From positions 6,130,001 to 6,194,000 of the forward strand of contig NC_091674.1 in the NCBI RefSeq assembly GCF_042453785.1: a DNA stretch of 64,000 nucleotides. Direction: 5' to 3'. The translations under genes and the position numbers were made by a program. The notes below the pieces were generated by a model. That model was not told the DNA's origin, ran no database searches, and saw only the letters and a list, made by a program, of their open reading frames with translations. Source of the stretch: Malus domestica (taxonomy: Eukaryota; Streptophyta; Magnoliopsida; Rosales; Rosaceae). Positions 22,851 through 35,200 of this stretch are shown piece after piece; position 1 is the stretch's first letter; each line of letters begins with the position of its first letter.

Positions 22851-23326
22851 ATTTTGACACATGTGGCACAAATTGCGCCACATGCCAAGGGAATATGTGA
22901 CGCTTTCAGTCTCACGTATCCTCAGCCATAGCATTCTAAGATCAGATTGGGTGATGATATATTCCTCACTTATACATTTGTTATGTGACGAACAATAGGT
23001 CACTGACTTTTGTGCTTTGTGGCGCTTATTCTGTCACATTTAAAGTTATTAAGTGACAAATTCGACGTCACAAATACTAAAAATATATGGCGAATATAAA
23101 ATTCGTCACGTAGACTATAGGTGATGCTGGATTTTCGTCACATATAATCAAATGTGACTAATTTTCATGTTTATGTGACGAATGTCTGTCGCCACCTAAG
23201 CCATGTTTTCTTGCAGTGATACTTGTAAACATTGTTAATTTGTTGGTTCTTTGCAAATTTAGATACTTGATTTTCTGAGTTTTGCTAAATGTCGTCAAAC
23301 TTTCAATCCAATTCTCTGCTTACAGA

Positions 23327-24774
23327 AGAAATGAGACACCCCGACTGAGATCGAGGCGTGCTGGCCGTCACGTGAGGGTGACGTAGCCATGTGCACAATG
23401 CGGAAGCGATAAGGATAAGAGATATACGAATAAATAAAAACCGAAAACATGCTTCTCAATTAATCACAATTGTTATTCACATTTACAATTCATAAACTCA
23501 CCTAGGCTTACTTGAGCGTTCACAACACCACAATTATATATTATGCATCATATACTAATTCATATATTGAATATAAATTTATATGCATGGCATTTGAAAA
23601 CATACTTTCATTTAAACGCATTTTCTGGGAAAATATCAAGTATATAAATATATACTGAAAACCAAAAGCCCACTCACTGGTATGTCGAAGGGTCGTAGCC
23701 CTCAAGTCGCCCTTGATAGCGCTCGTCCTCGGGATAAGTCTCCCCTATATGCGAAACAACTATAAAAACGTTAATTTAAAGCACATAACCAATACTAGCT
23801 AATAACTTCTCATACATTGCTCAAATGAGGTATATGAATATACAATCGTGACCTACACAACTCCACGAATATCCCCATATTTTTAAAATAAATTTTGGAG
23901 CCCTCACGCGCCGGCAAGGGCACAGCCCTATGCACGGCCACGCGCAGGGACCCTAACGGAATCCCTTAACCCCATTAGGAATATTCCGTCAAAGTTGACG
24001 GAATATTCCGTCATCCCCTACCTTCGAACTCCGGCGACCGTCGTCGTTGCCAAAAATTGGAAAAACTTTAAAACCTTGTAACTTCTTCATTTTTCAACCA
24101 AATTTCACAAATTATATACCAAAATGAAGCTTAAGACAAGTAGAACAAATCCTTACCAGTTTTAGGACCTAAAACTCACGGGATTTTGCCGGAAAAATCC
24201 ACGATAATCCGGCCAAACTTAAAACTCGCCAAACTCATGTTCCTGACGTCCAATTTACTTGATTTTTCTTCTCCAAGCTTCGTAGGGATGTTTTAAAACT
24301 TTCTTCAAGCTTTAAATCACCTGAAATGTCCATAATTACAACCACATGAACAGTGCATCAAAACTGAGATTCTGAGTTCTCGGGTTTTCGAGGGTTTCAC
24401 TTACCAAAAATGGTATGGATAAGCTCATGGGCTTGCAAGGAACACAAAGATCACTTCCCCAGCTTCGATCCGCGACTGGAAGTGAAGGTTTGAAGTTTGT
24501 CCGTATAGGTTGTACGGAAATGGAAGAAGATCCGAGAGAGGGATGAGAGAGAAAGGTCAACGGAAGGGGTGTGTGTGTGTGTGTGTGGTCCAATTGGGTC
24601 ACTAATCACAACCAAAAATTACTAACTTTAAGTTCCAAAAACTTAGGAGCTAACCAATTTAGTTTAAACCCAAACTTCAACCACAACATCACATATCAAA
24701 CTCAATGTCCAAGGGCAATTTAGACATTTCACACCATCGAAACTAAATATGTCAGGACGGGCTGTGACAAGAAA
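23327..24774 (-). mobile_element. Solo LTR, 1,438 bp, with perfect 5-bp target duplication
   Basis: The element spans 23332-24769. It begins TGAGACACCCCGACTGAG and ends GACGGGCTGTGACA, so it has TG...CA ends on both readings, and it is flanked by AGAAA on each side (23327-23331, 24770-24774). No internal retroelement domain is present, so it is a solo LTR left by recombination. Orientation is a guess from the TGTCACAGCCCGTC start seen on the minus strand. A (TG)n tract lies at 24569-24587. Confidence 0.8.
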
Positions 24775-25604
24775 TCTTTCAGGTTTGGATCCGTTTGCTT
24801 TAATTTGTGTAAAATTGCATGCAATGCATTATCTATATTACATTCGTGACTCCATTCATAATTCTAAAGTGACTTTTGGGTACTTAAATAGAGCATTTCT
24901 GTTTCTTGGCTCCATGATTTGACTGGTGATTTAGGTTTGTTTCATTATTATTTATATACAAGCAAGAGTGTAGAAAGGAGGAAAGAAATGTAGAATTTAG
25001 GTGCAGGAATAAACTCTCTTAACTACTTGAGTTACAAATTTTTCAAAATATTTGTTTTATTATGCATTGTTGGCCTATCTAAATCAACCCTAGTTGTCTC
25101 TTGTTTTTGGTGCTATGGTTCTAGTTTGTGCACAATCTTGAGGCTAAATTCTTTAAATTTTTTTTATCCTTCATAGTCAGCCGGAAGCCACAGAGCTATT
25201 GTAGATTACCTTTTCTTGAAGATCAGTTGACCTAAATAAAATGGTCGTCGTCTCCTTTTTTTATTTCGGGAAAAGATGGGTAAATGATGAAATTTTGAAT
25301 TAATATAAAATGACCAAATTGGGACAACTTGTTAACGCTTAAAAACTAATTATTTAAAGTGTTTTTAAGTAGTGGTGAAATTTTTCTTATTTTGCACATT
25401 TTATTACACCTTTTTTTGGTCGAATGCACATTTTATTACACTAAAGTAAAGAACAAAAGAACACTTGATTATGAAATGATATTAAAGCTAATTCCAATTG
25501 ATGAGAGCAGCATTTACCTAGTTAATTTCTTACAAACAAGTTCATGAAGGGCAAGTCGTGCCTTCATGACGTAACCATGTGCTCCAGACTAATTGTAGAT
25601 ACAT

Positions 25605-25745
25605 TCGATATTATACAATAAGGGGTAGAGAGGAATGAGCTAGCCATATTAATTTGGTTGAAATTCGTTTTTGGTAAGAATCGAACTTAAAAACTCTCAC
25701 TTACAAGTGAAGAGGAATACCAATAAATCATAGCACTAACTGACA
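25605..25745 (-). mobile_element. SINE copy (minus)
   Basis: On the minus strand it reads ATTGGTATTCCTCTTCACTT, then AAGTGAGAG, then a B-box-like GATTCTT. This is the same head as the SINEs at 47195 and 49343. The tail is at the left near 25610. Confidence 0.55.
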
Positions 25746-26807
25746 TCATCTTTGGCAGTTAAAAGCTGGCTCTTAATATCTTCTAGCAATTTAGTTTCGA
25801 GGGAATAGTAACCCAAAAACTTTATTATGCACCGGTGCATGGCATGCACTAGATGAATAGAGTGTTGGATTGCAATCTAGGATCCTCCAACAGCCACATA
25901 TATGTATACAATGGTGCATACTAGAAAATCTCTAAGAAAACTTTCATAGCATAAAATGAAGATTATTGCTGTAGTGCTCTGCGAAAGGCAGCATATATAA
26001 CAAAGTTCTTCACATAGATTGTGTCATTCATTCACTGGTGAGAAATTCTTGCATACATATAAAATGTATGAATGCATAACATCTCTCTGACAATAACTTA
26101 TCTTCCGACTAAGGCTCGAGAAAATTCCTGTGAGAGGGAAGTCGTGTATATGCACCCGTCATATGCAAGAATACATCCTAACCAGTAACCAACTAAAACA
26201 TCTTCAATATTTTTTTCTTACAGAAGAAAAGCAACATTCTCAATCTTAAATTATATTTATTATATTAAAGAGAGAATAATGAGCAAAAGCTTCTTTGCGT
26301 GCAAGGTGACCTGCCCTCAAGCTTCTTTCTATAAATGCTTTTGCTCTTCTTTTAAGGTCACCACACTGCTTTAAACCATCTCTTTAATCATCTTTATCTG
26401 TTTTGCTTTGGATACATTAGCTTTGCAGCAGAAAGAAGAGAATTGCACTAGTAGTCCAAGTGAAGCACTTCAACCAAAATTACAAGAATGCACTGGTCAT
26501 GAATGCAGGAATCTTCAAAACAATCAAGGTAGGGTGAGGGGTAATCTGGGTTGTTCATCATCAAGTTTGACAATATAACAAATAAACAAATAAAAATGAG
26601 AATATAGGAAAGTGAAAGTTGCACTAAAGTCGCAATGTTTTGAAACTTTGAAGTTCAAAAGATCATCTTTGTCCTCTCAAGTGGGGCATCGTTAGTCTCT
26701 ATCCAGAAATATAGAATTCTGGACAACTAATCAGAACTCTTGCTTTCTTTACATTCATTACTCATTACAAAAATTTATGTATACAAATAGTAAAGAGGAT
26801 CGCTATT

Positions 26808-26985
26808 CAGACTCTCTCAAAAGCAAGTTCAAACGAGACTGACTAACACATATGGTATTTGCTTAAAAATTTAAGTTGCAGCTTGGGCTCACCATAGCAA
26901 AATATGATAATAAAGAAATATTACAACTGGATGTTAGTAAGTCTCGTTTGAACTTGCTTTTAAGAGAGTCGGAATAGTGGTTCTA
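26808..26985. mobile_element. MITE with about 40-bp terminal inverted repeats
   Basis: CTATTCAGACTCTCTCAAAA and GCAAGTTCAAACGAGACT on the left pair almost perfectly with AGTCTCGTTTGAACTTGC and TTTTAAGAGAGTCGGAATAG on the right. The interior of about 90 bp is AT-rich. Transcribed, it would fold into a long hairpin. Confidence 0.7.
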
Positions 26986-27398
26986 GGTAGTAAATACCTT
27001 TACTATCACACTTCCTCCATGCTATAGTAATTTTCAATCAAAACTTTGATCATTCTTTATCCCATCAAATATAACAACAATTACTTTTTAATTTACATGA
27101 CAGCAACCAAAAAGGCAATTCCAAACTGGTAGTGTAGGTGGCAGATTCCGAAAAAGTTTGAACACAAGACAATGCAGGATTACGTGACTTGATTGTAGAA
27201 GGTGGCTCTTAATACCAGAGAAGCAGAATTCAAGAGTACTGTACCTTAAGCATTACTAAAGCCGGAAACAGCTCAAATTCACAGTAGCGAATTTACGCTA
27301 AGACAAGAATCGTCGGCTAGAACATACAAATCTAACAGAGAAGGTGAAGATTATCAAGAGGGCAATTCTTGGCATTGAAGTGTTTCTTGTGTGCTAAG

Positions 27399-27494
27399 GT
27401 AAGAGGAACTTGAATTCTCTATCTGAAATAGATTTCATCTCCAGCAGCATATCTTCTATAATTATTACTGATGTACAGGTGTGCGCTTTTTTAG
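27399..27494 (+). other. Probable 5' UTR intron of FTIP1-like gene
   Basis: A donor AAG|GTAAGAGG at 27399 and acceptors TGTACAG (ending 27478) or TTTTTTAG (ending 27494) bracket a short intron just before the start codon at 27524. Which acceptor is used cannot be told from sequence. Confidence 0.4.
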
Positions 27495-27523
27495 GTACTA
27501 GAGAAGCATTCAAAGTTGCACCA

Positions 27524-29266
27524 ATGAAGTCACAAGCAGCACCTAACCAAGAAGACTACAAGTTGAAGGACACAAAGCCCCGGCTTGGGGAACGATGGCC
27601 ACATGGAGGAGTTCGCGGCGGAGGTGGGTGGATAAGCAGCGAAAGAGCTACGAGCACTTATGACCTTGTTGAGCAGATGTTTTATCTATATGTCAGAGTT
27701 GAAAAAGCCAAGGATCTTCCGACAAACCCCGTGACGGGAAGCTGTGACCCCTATATAGAAGTGAAGCTGGGGAATTACAAGGGCAAAACAAAGCACTTTG
27801 AGAAGAAAACAAACCCTGAATGGAAGCAAGTATTTGCATTTTCGAAAGAGAAGATTCAGTCTTCGATACTCGAAGTTTATGTCAGGGATAGAGAGATGGT
27901 GGCAAGAGATGACAATGTTGGGAAGGTGGTATTTGACATGAATGAGGTGCCGACTAGAGTTCCACCAGATAGCCCTTTGGCACCTCAATGGTACAGATTA
28001 GAAGATCGCCGTGGCGATACTAAGGTTAGAGGAGAGGTGATGCTTGCAGTTTGGATGGGTACACAAGCTGATGAAGCTTTCCCAGAAGCATGGCACTCGG
28101 ATGCTGCTTCAGTTCACGGAGAGGGAGTTTTCAGCATTCGCTCCAAGGTTTATGTCTCGCCGAAGCTGTGGTACCTCAGAGTTAATGTAATTGAAGCTCA
28201 GGATGTGGAGCCACATGATCGAAGCCAACTACCGCAAGCTTTCATCAAGGCTCATGTCGGAAATCAAACACTTAAAACAAAGATATCTCCAACCAGGACA
28301 CCTAATCCCATGTGGAACGAAGATTTGATCTTTGTAGCAGCTGAGCCTTTTGAAGAACAGCTTGTGCTTACAGTTGAAAATAAAGTGAGTGCCGCAAAAG
28401 ATGAACAGGTGGGAAAAATAAGCCTGCCGCTGACAATCTTTGAGAGGCGGTTGGATCACAGGCCAGTCCATTCTCGTTGGTTCAACCTTGAAAAATTTGG
28501 TTTTGGTGCGTTGGAGGGAGACAAGAGACATGAGCTCAAGTTTTCGACCAGGGTCCATCTCAGAGTCTGTCTTGAGGGTGCTTACCATGTACTAGATGAA
28601 TCGACCTTGTACATAAGCGACGTGAGGCCTACTGCCAGGCAGCTATGGAAGCAGCCAATTGGGATTCTTGAAGTAGGTATCTTAAGTGCCCAAGGGCTTC
28701 TTCCGATGAAGAACAAGGATGGCAAAGCAACAACAGATGCTTACTGCATAGCCAAGTACGGGCAGAAATGGGTGAGGACCAGAACAATCATCGAAAGCTT
28801 CAGTCCCAAGTGGAATGAACAATATACATGGGAGGTCTACGACCCTTGCACGGTGATCACACTGGGAGTTTTCGACAACTGCCACCTCGGTGTGAATGAG
28901 AAACCGATTTCTGGCAGCGGAGCTAAAAATGACTCAAGAATTGGCAAGGTAAGAATTCGGTTATCAACCCTGGAAATGGATCGAATTTATACAAACTCCT
29001 ATCCGCTTCTAGTCCTACAACCATCCGGATTGAAAAAGATGGGGGAGCTCCAATTAGCAGTAAGATTTACCTGTCTCTCACTTACTAATATGATTTACCT
29101 CTATGGCCACCCCTTGCTGCCAAAAATGCATTATCTTCATCCATTCACTGTAAATCAGCTAGATAGTTTGAGATATCAGGCAATGAACATTGTAGCCGTG
29201 AGACTTGGAAGAGCTGAACCGCCGCTGAGGAAAGAGGTTGTCGAGTACATGCTAGATGTAGACTCC

Positions 29267-29298
<32 letters not shown>

Positions 29299-29911
29299 CT
29301 TCTTCAGGATTGTCTCTCTCTTCTCGGGTCTAATCTCCATGAGCAGGTGGCTAGGTGAAGTTCGTCAGTGGAAAAACCCGGTCACTACTGTTTTAGTCCA
29401 TTTCCTGTTTTTCCTACTGATCTGCTACCCTGAATTGATCCTGCCAACTACATTTCTCTACATGTTTCTCGTTGGACTATGGAATTTCCGCTTCCGTCCA
29501 AGGCATCCGCCTCACATGGACACTAAACTCTCATGGGCAGAGGCAGTTCACCCGGATGAAATGGATGAAGAATTTGACACCTTCCCTACGTCTAAGTCAC
29601 AAGATGTGGTGCGAATGAGGTATGACAGACTGCGCAGTGTGGCAGGAAGAATTCAGACGGTGGCTGGAGACATTGCAACACAGGGGGAGAGATTCCAGGC
29701 TGTGCTCAGCTGGAGAGACCCGAGGGCAAGCAGCTTGTTCGTTTTTTTGTGTCTAATTGCCGCTGTGGTGCTCTACGTGACACCATTCAAGATGATTGCT
29801 CTGGCTACAGGCATTGTTTGGCTAAGGCATCCTAGATTCCGAAGCAAGCTACCTTCGGTCCCAAGCAATTTCTTCAGAAGACTGCCATCTTGCGCCGATA
29901 GCATGCTCTGA
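27524..29911 (+). CDS. FTIP1: FTIP1-like multiple C2 domain and transmembrane protein (MCTP)
   Basis: A single uninterrupted coding exon of 795 codons. I chose the ATG at 27524 because it gives the N-terminus typical of FTIP1 (DYKLKDTKPRLGERWPHGG); upstream is UTR-like. Three C2 domains lie at about residues 53-155 (LYVRVEKAKDLP, SCDPYIEV), 215-320 (LWYLRVNVIEAQDVEP, NPMWNEDLIFVAAEPF) and 379-495 (GILEVGILSAQGL, DAYCIAKYGQKW). They are followed by the plant phosphoribosyltransferase C-terminal domain with hydrophobic segments at about 618-655 and 737-765 and the conserved end (NFFRRLPS, SML). The length equals Arabidopsis FTIP1 (about 794 aa from memory). FTIP1 is an ER protein, also at plasmodesmata, that binds the florigen FT and helps move it from companion cells to sieve elements. 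Transfer of that role here is by homology. No breaks were seen, so it should be functional. Confidence 0.95.
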
Positions 29912-32232
29912 AATCACGAGGAGTTGGACAAGAAAATACTATCTAACTAACATGGATTTTCTAGTATTTGTTGTTTGATGGTTGTTTTGTTTAAAGTGAA
30001 GTTTCTTGGAAACAAGGCGATAAAATTTTATGCTGAACTGCTCTGTTGAGGATTTATGCATATTATGAACACGCAAAGAGCGTGTTACATTCATTTGTGT
30101 TTGAGAACTTGTGTACATAGCCTTATTTGATTTGGTTTATGTTCTTTTTATACGACTTGAGAGTTGTGACCTCTTACAAATGGAATAGCACTGGACCATA
30201 TGTAGTATGGTTTAAAAACTAGCATGTTTTGGACAATTAGATGTAAAATTGAGTCACACGTAATAATCCCATCTCGATTCTATTTTTAGAGAAACGATGA
30301 TTAACAAGTGAGGAAGTATACTGAGTAAAGAAAAGGGCCTAGCCTTGCCAATCTTTTTGACGGATACAGAAAATGCTTTAAGAGGGTGCAAAATAATAGC
30401 ATTAAAGAAAAAAAAAAGTTGAACAAACTAGTAAACTAGCGAGGGTGTCCTCATGATTTTGCAGGTTTTAAAACCGTATAAAACACAGAGAAAGTTCTAA
30501 ATATATGTAAATATGTACACACACACACACATATGACATGCAACAATATTTACATACATGTGAAAATCTATTTACATCCCTCTTTACAATAAGGAACAAA
30601 TAGGTGTCCAAGGGCAGGGTTCATAACATTTTGGCAGTTTCTAAGCTACTATTAGCCGAAGCAAAGGATGAAATGTCCATATCCATATCTAAATTATTAG
30701 CCCTCTTCTTTGTTACGAGACTGCCACCTTGATGTAATTTCAATTTGGGTCTATTTTCATTTCAATTCAATACACGTTTGATCATTAAGTTCCATATTAT
30801 ATATATTATATTATTATTTTAGTGTCCATATAACCTAAAAAAGGGACACATTGTTGTCACATGTACAATTAGTGGAAAAAGTAATTAGGGTTTAATGGAA
30901 GTCAAATTTTCAATAGATTGGGCACTTATTTGAAATGTTTAAAAATGTTGTGACCAGTTCAAAATGATATTAAAATGTTGTTAAGTTAGGTACTTTAGCC
31001 TAAAAATTAAATTTTGAATTCATTGGGCTCGTTGTGGAAAGTAGGGGTGGGCGTAGGGGTTGGTTTTGGGCCAAAAGTGAAACCAAACCGACCTTGTTGG
31101 TTGGGTTATAATTGCAAACTGAAACCGACCAAGCTGAGTCTAAAACCGATCAAGTTGGTTGACCGGTAGTGGTGGGTTGGTTTGGATCGGTTCACGGTTT
31201 ATGTGAAGATGAAAATACATAACAAATTTCTCTTCCAAAAGCTACATAATGTATCACCAATATGAGTGATTGCTCAAAGAAAAACATAAATGAAGCATCT
31301 CAAGGAGAGCGCCAAAGCAGTAGTTGTTGCCTTCTCCAAATGATCCATCTTTTTCTTCTCCAAAAGGACTCTTAAACTAATTAGGTTTTGTTTTCATGTG
31401 ACGAAAACATGGTAACTCGTAAATAACTAAACATTTATATTACTACACGTATTAATTATTATTAAAAAATAAAATTAAATGTATGTGGGTCATGTCGATT
31501 AACCGCACCCTAAGAATTTTGGGAACCGATTAAGGTTGATGCGGTTTGGTATAACCATTAAAAAATAAATAAATAAATAAAACCAAACCAAACCAAGCCG
31601 CCGGTGCAATCTGGGTTAATTTTTTTTTTATAATATTAAATTTCTAATGCTAATTGAAGGAGAAATTTATTTACAGGGTGAATATACACTCACGTAGTTA
31701 CTGTTTACTAAGGCAGTAATTGCCTTTGTGGTTGGAGTTGCTCTTATGTTGTGCTTTGTTAATAAAGTAACCCTTCGACCAAAAAAAAAAACCCTCAATT
31801 AAAAAGTCACATATTTCCTTGAAAATATAGTCGAATTTCTCTATTTTCTATATCTCAAAGATTCTCAACGCTGCGAAAAATAAATAAATGCTGCTTCTTA
31901 CAACCTCAGTAAATAAAAATTATAAATTAAAAGCATGCAGACGTACTTCCGGCAGTGCGAAGCTGCCTGATGCAGCTATCGTTGGATGATTATTGTACTG
32001 GCTGCCGTGCCCCTTTGAAACCCCCATGCACTCACCCCTGCCTTGTTTCATAAATAAGTTTCGACAACCCCTTCATACGGTAAACCACCATTCTTAATTA
32101 GCCTGGTCACCTCCAATTCGAGCTTCACTCGTAATCGGCTAAAAAACTACAAACTTCAATAAAAATGTGATGATATGTTACACCTACTAGCCACCTCTGT
32201 GACTACACTACATTAGCCGGCTTGGAGCATCC
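29912..32232. other. Intergenic region between FTIP1-like and J-domain genes
   Basis: It begins with the FTIP1-like 3' UTR. An (AC)n tract lies at about 30516-30530 and a hAT-type MITE candidate at 31045-31610. No coding signal is seen. Confidence 0.4.
31045..31610. mobile_element. hAT-type MITE candidate
   Basis: The left end TAGGGGTGGGCGTAGGGG is a typical hAT terminus. The ends are rich in mirrored ACCAAACC / GGTTTGGT words (left AAACCAAACCGACC, right GATGCGGTTTGGT and AACCAAACCAAGCC). The right boundary and the 8-bp duplication are not clear. Confidence 0.4.
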
Positions 32233-35200
32233 TCAGTTCACGGCCAATTTACCGCATAATGATTGATATGCCGCGCTGCAAAGCTTGAACTTTTCCTCTG
32301 CAGACGCCTGCAACAGTATATATGAATTGGTCAGTCAATGTACAACTAGTTTTGCCTATACGAGTCTGCTAAAATAGCAAAATTGGCCACCTAAGCGACT
32401 AGTGCTCAAGTTATTTCAGGCGTTGGATCATCTTAACCACTTGCAATAAATCTTCAATTCCACTGATCGTAAATGACCCAAAACCCGAAATACAGTAAAG
32501 AATTACAATTGCTTTGTCAATATGTGTAGCTTAGCTGGGAAATACTAGGTAAATAGTAGTATAGTGCTCATGAATGATTCACCACTTAAAAGTCCGGTGA
32601 AATAGAATGATTCTCTAGTTCTAAATATCATAAGCCAAATTACTCTCTTAGTTTACTACTCATGGCATTCCACATTAAAGATCCCAATATAACGAGAGTC
32701 AAAGAAGGATATGGTTAGAGCAGATTACCTTGGAAGAACCTTGGTGACGGTCTGGATGCCATTTCAGCGCACAGATTCGATATCTGAAATTGTTAAAAGT
32801 AGGGCTGGGGTGAGATGATAGGGAAAATTAATATATGAGCGGACAAGGGTGACTGAGAAGTAAAAACCCAACCCTGCAAAAAGAACTCACGCATTCTTGA
32901 CATCATCAAGTGTCAGAGGGCCCGCAGCATGCAACCCGAGGGCCAACCTTTCATCTGACTCCAAATTCTCAGGCTCAGAGTCATATTGATACTCTTCCTT
33001 ATTGTTATGTCTCCAATTCCAAGACCTCCCATAGTTAGAGTAATTACTGGAGCTCCTCCGCTGTGAATTCTCTTCATTAATGAATGACCAGTAATAAAAT
33101 TTGTTTCCACCAAACATGGATCGGAAAATGGTCTCCACGTCTTCATCTTCTTCACAAAACCGGAAATCATCTGAAATAGCGGTGCAAATGGACTGAGATC
33201 GCATGGAATGAACAAAAAAATCAGGACACAACATCAATCATGCAAGGAACATGTAAGGTGCCCCACTCTGATGCCATTAGAAAAACACACCTATTGTAAT
33301 TGCGTTCAGAGCCCTGATACACAATCTATGCCCAAAAGGTAAACTATTTACCGCAGACTTACACCCAATGATCTCTGTTGAACAAAGGGCACAATTGCGC
33401 CCACATGAAAGGCTCCAACGAAAATTCTACCAAGAATACGAGTAGAATGTTTCCAGAATGGGAACCGACTAGAATACATGCTCATACAGCCTAACCCAAC
33501 TTAACACATGCCACTCATATATCTAATTCTACAAGATCTACTACATCCTTTTCTACATAACTACTTCCTTACTTCTTCCGTAATTCCAGGTTCCTTGATC
33601 GGCTGACTTCTTTTTGGACCCCTTGGCTGAGTATTGTTTTTTAAACCATGAGGTGCCTCTACTTGATGATGGCTCCTCCTCCTCATCGTACTCATTCTGC
33701 CAACTCTGCAACATTCAAAAGATATATAATTGCGATTAAAGAAAAGAGATATAATTGCAATATAATTAAAAAGTTTCACAGAACAAAACAGACTGCCAGC
33801 CAAATGTTTAAAAGTTCGCCTATGCATACATTGGAAAAGTGCAGGACAAAATTACAAAAGACGTGAAATCCATGAGGATTAGAAATATATGAAACAATTA
33901 CTAGGATAAAAGAAGTCAATCCACACTATCATGTCCAACAAGACCCCCTATATACAAACAGGCTGTCGCACAGAATCATAATCATCAAAACTGGGAAACT
34001 GAGAGAAGGCGTTGTATAACAGCCAGAATCATTTCTGTACAAGTATTCTCCCAAAAAAAAGGATTGAGTGTTCGGGGACTGCCATTGGACAGGTGTTCTT
34101 TCCTGAAACTTCAAGAATCATCTACACATTTGACACTTAAATGTGTTTGGATGATGGACTTTAACATCCCATGGAACTTAGGTTAAATTTGTCAGGAATG
34201 CACTACAAAATTTAGATGGATTTGAAAATGACTAGATGCAAAACATTTGAAGTCATTTGTTTAGTGTCTTTGTAGTAATTAGTAGTGTTTCAGTAGTAGT
34301 TTTGTAGTGCCTGAGTAGTTCAACGGTAGTGTTCTTATAGTGAATTTTAAACAACAATTGAGTATAAAGTTCCTTGGTACTTTGAGGTCCCTCATCCAAA
34401 CATAGCATTTGGAAATCACTGGCAGAAGATTATTAGCAGGTGAAAGTTAAACGTGACGGCAATCACCAAATTCAAATTATAATATAAACCAAGTTAACAA
34501 GAAGAATGAAGTACCTGAAATAAGAAGTCTGCATAAGCATTGACATTCCTCAGTAATGCTTGCTTTCCATGGAACCTTCTGGACCTTCTTCCATGGTTGT
34601 TGAATCTCTGCAAATAAACAGATACATCCCCACTATCAGAATTAAGAAATAGAATACAAGGTCTTATGACTCAAAAGGATAAAGAATGGGGATAAGAAAA
34701 CAAAGAATGCAGATGAACAATGAAATTTGACACATCCTACATATCTAGTGCAGTAAAGAAATGGACAGCATCACATTAGATGGAAACAGAACTCTCAATC
34801 AATTCATTTGGTTAACATGAAATAAAAAATTGAACTGCAGAAAAGTAAACAAAATTAACATAGCTACAACCTAAGGATGATTACATGGTCCCTCTTTGTG
34901 CCACAAACTGCCCACTGACCTGACAATGTGAATAGAAAATGTATGCTCGAAAGATTATTATAACACTATGATATATGCCTGTGCACGTTGCCAGGTACTA
35001 TGGGCATACTATTCAATGAAGAGAGGTATATATGTGTGTGTGTGTGTATGTATATATGTATGTACGTATGTATGTACTTGTATATATATCTCTTTCAGAG
35101 AAGTATAGTTAGAAAATCCTGTAATGTTATAATACAAACGTGCAGTATAATCCGGTTGGTTTAAAATACCTGTTTTTCCCCACATAATTGGGAAGACTAC

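Larger units (their letters stand above)
15576..23218. mobile_element. CACTA (En/Spm) DNA transposon, non-autonomous, hosting a copia element
   Basis: The left end CACTACAAGAAAACATGG and the right end CCATGTTTTCTTGCAGTG are inverted copies of each other with one mismatch, the classic CACTA terminus. Both ends are rich in short subterminal motifs in both orientations (TATGTGACG, CGTCACATA) over about 300 bp at the left (15600-15780) and 350 bp at the right (22860-23200). These are expected binding sites for a TnpA-type protein. The flanking trinucleotides are GTA at the left and ATA at the right, an imperfect 3-bp duplication. I find no transposase. About 4.6 kb of its interior is a later copia insertion, leaving roughly 3 kb of its own DNA. 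Confidence 0.75.
24775..27398. other. Intergenic region upstream of FTIP1-like gene
   Basis: AT-rich spacer containing a SINE (25605-25745) and a MITE (26808-26985). The segment 27000-27398 probably holds the promoter and 5' UTR of the FTIP1-like gene. No other gene is seen. Confidence 0.4.
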
